Of a stretch of DNA of 64,000 bases, positions 61,811 to 64,000 are shown in pieces; the stretch's first letter is position 1; each line of letters opens with the position of its first letter. The notes beneath the pieces are model-generated. The model had not been told where the DNA came from. It worked only from the letters and a program-made list of their open reading frames with translations, and did not search any database. Source of the stretch: Ferrovibrio sp041906005 (lineage in GTDB: Bacteria; Pseudomonadota; Alphaproteobacteria; Ferrovibrionales; Ferrovibrionaceae); NCBI RefSeq assembly GCF_041906005.1, contig NZ_JAYRJY010000001.1, forward strand, positions 3,224,001-3,288,000, given 5' to 3'. Position numbers and translations under genes: made by a program.

Positions 61811-61960
61811 GCTTCGTTTGACTTCGTTCGTGTTCGTTTGTGATCGTTACGCTTCGTTTGTGTTCGTTTGGGCTATCACCGCGTATCGCCGCTTATCGCG
61901 GCCTATCGGCATCCATCGCCGCTTAAAAACACTTGTCGCGCGCCATCGCCGTCCACCGCC
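61811..61960. repeat. 10-bp-period repeat array, two blocks
   Basis: Block 1 (61811-61870) is six 10-base units of consensus NNTTCGTTTG; exact TTCGTTTG cores start at 61813, 61833, 61853 and 61863. Block 2 (61871-61920) continues in the same register with five units of consensus GCNTATCGCC, and decays into related units to 61960 (for example CGCCATCGCC). A 10-base period is one helical turn and is not a multiple of three, so this is not coding. Confidence 0.85.
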
Positions 61961-62014
61961 AGAAAGCCGCGCATATCTGAGTATTCACGATGTCAGGCCC
62001 GCAAAAAGGCCATC

Positions 62015-62043
62015 TTGACCAATGAGAACATATAGAGTACATT
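62015..62043 (+). promoter_or_regulatory. Promoter with LexA-like (SOS) box
   Basis: TTGACC (62015-62020), 17-base spacer, TACATT (62038-62043). Between and overlapping them is GAAC-ATATAGA-GTAC (62026-62040), one base off the alphaproteobacterial LexA box GAAC-N7-GAAC. A LexA box between -35 and -10 is the usual SOS promoter layout. Confidence 0.6.
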
Positions 62044-62097
62044 GTGGCCGTATATTCGTCAAATTCTTTTTCCCAAAGTCATACTCCGGAGCGCGCC

Positions 62098-63078
62098 ATG
62101 AGCCTTCTGCCATTGCCAGACAATGACCTCGATAACGACCCGTTCGATTTTGCCGGTTCCGTCGGCCGCAATGCCGACAACAACCGCGACGATGTGATCA
62201 AGGCTCAGATGCTTCTGGCTTCGGCGGGCGAATTCGACCTGCCGGCGCCGGGCATGCCAACGGGATGGCCTGGCGAGGGCCTGACGCGGGCCATTCGCAA
62301 TGTGCAGAAAGCCAGCGGCCTGCCGGTCGACGGCCTGATGCTGCCGTTGCAGAACGGCGCAGTCGGCGCGAATGGCGAAGGCGAGACGCTGTCTGCCCTG
62401 AAGGATCTGCTCGACGGCCGCGTGCGAGAGCAGGCGATTCCGACGGTGCAGCAGGTGGACAGGTTCTACGACCGCTACGCCCAGGCCTCACCCGATGGCG
62501 TCGAATCCGTGGCGACGGATGCCGGAAAGGCCACCCCAGCGCGGCCCACGCTCAACAAATCCGCCGACCGCATCCGCAGTATCCTGAACGATGAACCGGC
62601 CAGATTCGATATCGCCGACAATCCCGATGAGGATGGCAGCGCGCCGCTATGGCGAAGTCACGAAAAAGGCGTAAAGGCCGTGCGTGATTACGGGCATATC
62701 GTCGAGCGTGAAGCGAAACGCCTGGGCGTTGATCCTGATTTGGTCAAGGCGATTTTGTATTACGAGAATGCCGATGGTCACAAACTTATATTGAATGACC
62801 TCGGAGACTGGCTGGGAGCCAGCGATACGGTCATGCCGATGAACATCAATCCGAAGATATGGGGCAAACTCGGAATTCCCACCCGGGAGGATGCCCGCAA
62901 TCCTGAGCGCAACATTCAGGCGGCAACGCTGCTGCTGAAACGGATTGTCGACCGGCTGGACGATCCGACGCCCGCCAAGGTCGGCGCGATCTGGAACGGG
63001 ATCGGCCATGAAAAGGTCAATCACCGCGGCGCCCGAATGGGCCGTATCTATCAGGAACGCAGCTGGGAGAAACCATGA
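62098..63078 (+). CDS. Lytic-transglycosylase-like protein with peptidoglycan-binding-like N-terminus
   Basis: A 326-residue protein without a signal peptide. Residues about 30-85 resemble a peptidoglycan-binding domain (DVIKAQMLLASAG... GLTRAIRNVQKASGLPVDGLM). Residues 200-326 look like a lysozyme/SLT domain: VEREAKRLGVDPDLVKAILYYENADGH with candidate catalytic Glu223, MPMNINPKIWGKLG, and ERNIQAATLLLKRI. The middle is low-complexity. CGGAG precedes the ATG at 62098. No signal suggests export by a phage-like, lysis or specialised secretion route. Family level assignment is moderate. Confidence 0.65.
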   Translation: MSLLPLPDNDLDNDPFDFAGSVGRNADNNRDDVIKAQMLLASAGEFDLPAPGMPTGWPGEGLTRAIRNVQKASGLPVDGLMLPLQNGAVGANGEGETLSALKDLLDGRVREQAIPTVQQVDRFYDRYAQASPDGVESVATDAGKATPARPTLNKSADRIRSILNDEPARFDIADNPDEDGSAPLWRSHEKGVKAVRDYGHIVEREAKRLGVDPDLVKAILYYENADGHKLILNDLGDWLGASDTVMPMNINPKIWGKLGIPTREDARNPERNIQAATLLLKRIVDRLDDPTPAKVGAIWNGIGHEKVNHRGARMGRIYQERSWEKP

Positions 63079-63422
63079 GCCTGAAAATCAATCGAAAACC
63101 CTGGCGGTGGGTTGGCATTTCCAGTCTCGCCTGCGCTCTTGTGGCGGGGCTGCTCTGGCAGGCGTTTCTGCTCTATCTGATCATCGCGGCGCAGGACAAC
63201 ATCGAGGATGTCTGTACCGTGACGGAAGTGGGGCAGGGCCTGCTGCCCTATGGCGATGAAGGCGGTTGCGATCCGCGCTGGCTGGTCTGGGGATTGTTTT
63301 TCCTGATTTATGCCGGCATGGGCGGATTGCCGGTTGCCGCTATTGGCACGGTATTGGTGCTGGCGATGATGTTGTGGCGCCGGATTATGCCGCAGGCGAA
63401 GAGCGGCGGTGCCGAAAATTGA
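63075..63422 (+). CDS. Small membrane protein coupled to the transglycosylase-like gene
   Basis: A 115-residue protein with two predicted membrane helices (about residues 13-36, GISSLACALVAGLLWQAFLLYLII, and 68-100, LVWGLFFLIYAGMG... VLVLAMMLW) and a periplasmic or cytoplasmic loop with two cysteines (DVCTVTE and GGCDPRW). The start overlaps the previous stop by four bases (ATGA), implying coupled translation. No family recognised. A holin-like, immunity or anchoring role is possible, none is proven. Confidence 0.65.
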   Translation: MSLKINRKPWRWVGISSLACALVAGLLWQAFLLYLIIAAQDNIEDVCTVTEVGQGLLPYGDEGGCDPRWLVWGLFFLIYAGMGGLPVAAIGTVLVLAMMLWRRIMPQAKSGGAEN

Positions 63423-63425
63423 AAA

Positions 63426-63500
63426 CGTGGATGCCCGGGCCAAGCCCGAGCAGGACAATTATATTTTAATGTCATGGCCGGGCTTGATCCGGCTATTCAC
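63426..63500. repeat. REP-like palindromes
   Basis: Degenerate copies at 63426-63456 (CGTGGATGCCCGGGCCAAGC...) and 63471-63500 (GTCATGGCCGGGCTTGATCC...), between the two convergent genes at the end of the window. Confidence 0.7.
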
Positions 63501-63887
63501 TTAGCAGCCGTTTACACCACCCATGGTCACTCCGGTGCGGCGCTGCACCGTCACTGGCGGGAAGGTTTCGCTGCGACCATCGATGGTCAGTACAGGCATC
63601 GTGACAATGGCTATGTCGCCGGAGAAGTTCGGAACGATGAAGGGACTAAAATCTGGCGTGACTGGAATGTCGAAACGCTGGTTGGGTGGCCAGGTCACCA
63701 TAACAGTACCGGAGAGTTGTACAGTCTTCTCGCGTACGCTGTTGGCCTTGGCAAAATCGACCCGAGCATGCCAGCGCTGGGTTGAGTCCGGCAAATGCGC
63801 TGCCGCACGCTCGCCAGCGCGATGAAGCGCAGAGAGGTCGTCTTCCACACGGAAATGCAGATGCATGCCGCCACTGGACAGCAGCAA
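63501..63887 (-). CDS. Hypothetical protein with no ordinary start codon
   Basis: An open frame of 128 residues from TTG 63887, or about 121 from ATG 63866. The sequence is protein-like (WHARVDFAKANSVREKTVQ, TWPPNQRFDIPVTPDF, ending GVNGC). In the same frame, upstream of 63887, a hydrophobic stretch (VEWALLTFYPLLLSSGG) reads as a membrane anchor, resembling TadE-like pilus-assembly proteins, but no ATG, GTG or TTG opens it and a TAG lies at 63924-63926. Either an unusual start, a nonsense or frameshift mutation, or a shorter protein. Confidence 0.45.
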   Translation of the reverse strand: MLLSSGGMHLHFRVEDDLSALHRAGERAAAHLPDSTQRWHARVDFAKANSVREKTVQLSGTVMVTWPPNQRFDIPVTPDFSPFIVPNFSGDIAIVTMPVLTIDGRSETFPPVTVQRRTGVTMGGVNGC

Positions 63888-63923
63888 TGGGTAAAAGGTC
63901 AGGAGTGCCCATTCGACATTCGC

Positions 63924-64000
63924 CTAATTGAACTGCAGCTTGTAGCCGTCTCCACCGCAAACATAGCTCTGCCGGCCACCGGGCGCGCTGGACGAAAAGT
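63924..64000 (-). CDS. C-terminal end of a protein cut by the window edge
   Basis: About 25 residues ending SYVCGGDGYKLQFN before TAG at 63924-63926, in the same frame as the downstream open frame. Too short to identify. It may be the end of a separate gene or the first part of one gene interrupted by the TAG. Confidence 0.35.
   Translation of the reverse strand, partial: FSSSAPGGRQSYVCGGDGYKLQFN

Larger units (their letters stand above)
61594..62097. other. 504-base intergenic region rich in repeats
   Basis: No gene seen. In order: the ndk terminator (61625-61655), REP-like palindromes (61671-61802), a run of 10-bp-period repeats (61811-61960), and a promoter with a LexA-like box (62015-62043) for the transglycosylase-like gene at 62098. 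It separates core genes from an accessory-looking cassette. Confidence 0.75.

Noticed and set aside
61811..61960. Possible CRISPR array
   Set aside because: Units are 10 bp with no spacers; no cas genes are present.
62044..62097. Earlier start for the transglycosylase-like protein
   Set aside because: A GTG-type start at 62044 would put the LexA-like promoter at the very start of translation; the ATG at 62098 has a good ribosome-binding site.
63646..63960. 104-codon minus-strand frame near the right end
   Set aside because: Different frame overlapping the more protein-like one at 63501-63887; Arg/Trp/Ala-rich and without family signal.

Overview
The window looks like the chromosome of a high-GC alphaproteobacterium, most likely of the Rhodospirillales or a close relative. 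Evidence: a flagellin followed by the alphaproteobacterial regulators flbT and flaF, a DUF1491 gene, the conserved orders yfgM-bamB-der, fabD-fabG-acpP-fabF-mltG, yicC-gmk and rsmA-pdxA-surA-lptD-lptG-lptF, and short palindromic repeats of the kind scattered through many alphaproteobacterial genomes. No genus is claimed. There is one tRNA, no rRNA, and no CRISPR array, transposase or integrase was seen.

Layout. 1-8.5 kb: end of a membrane protein, a secreted protein, then yfgM-bamB-der (outer-membrane assembly and ribosome GTPase), an MgtC/DUF4010 membrane protein, a PAS protein and small membrane proteins. 8.5-15 kb: minus-strand secreted enzymes (phosphodiester glycosidase, amidohydrolase), a GST, a DUF421 protein, and a MarR-SDR pair with a palindrome at its promoter. 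15-20.7 kb: mnmA, tRNA(CAT), DUF1491, GntR, a DMT exporter, msrA, and an Lrp-LysE exporter pair. 20.7-28.7 kb: two near-duplicate peptide-type solute-binding proteins flanking an inverted NAD kinase, then moaA and a large CoA-ligase/GNAT fusion.

28.6-38.2 kb is the most interesting accessory region: a divergent oligosaccharide flippase, three TPR-glycosyltransferase proteins resembling the flagellin glycosyltransferase FlmG, the flagellin, flbT and flaF, plus two small orphan proteins. It reads as a flagellin production and glycosylation locus. 38.3-44.5 kb: an FAD monooxygenase behind a long palindrome, then the fatty-acid cluster and mltG. 44.5-47.8 kb: an arsenic operon (arsR-arsI-arsC-acr3) and an SDR that separate mltG from yicC-gmk. 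49.4-61.6 kb: housekeeping envelope genes (rsmA, pdxA, surA, lptDGF), pepA, holC, an ABC-F ATPase and ndk.

61.6-64 kb: an accessory tail with palindromic repeats, an unusual run of 10-bp-period repeats, and a promoter carrying a near-consensus alphaproteobacterial LexA box in front of a lytic-transglycosylase-like gene and a coupled small membrane protein. This is a candidate SOS-induced wall-hydrolase module. The window ends in an unrecognised minus-strand gene that lacks an ordinary start codon.
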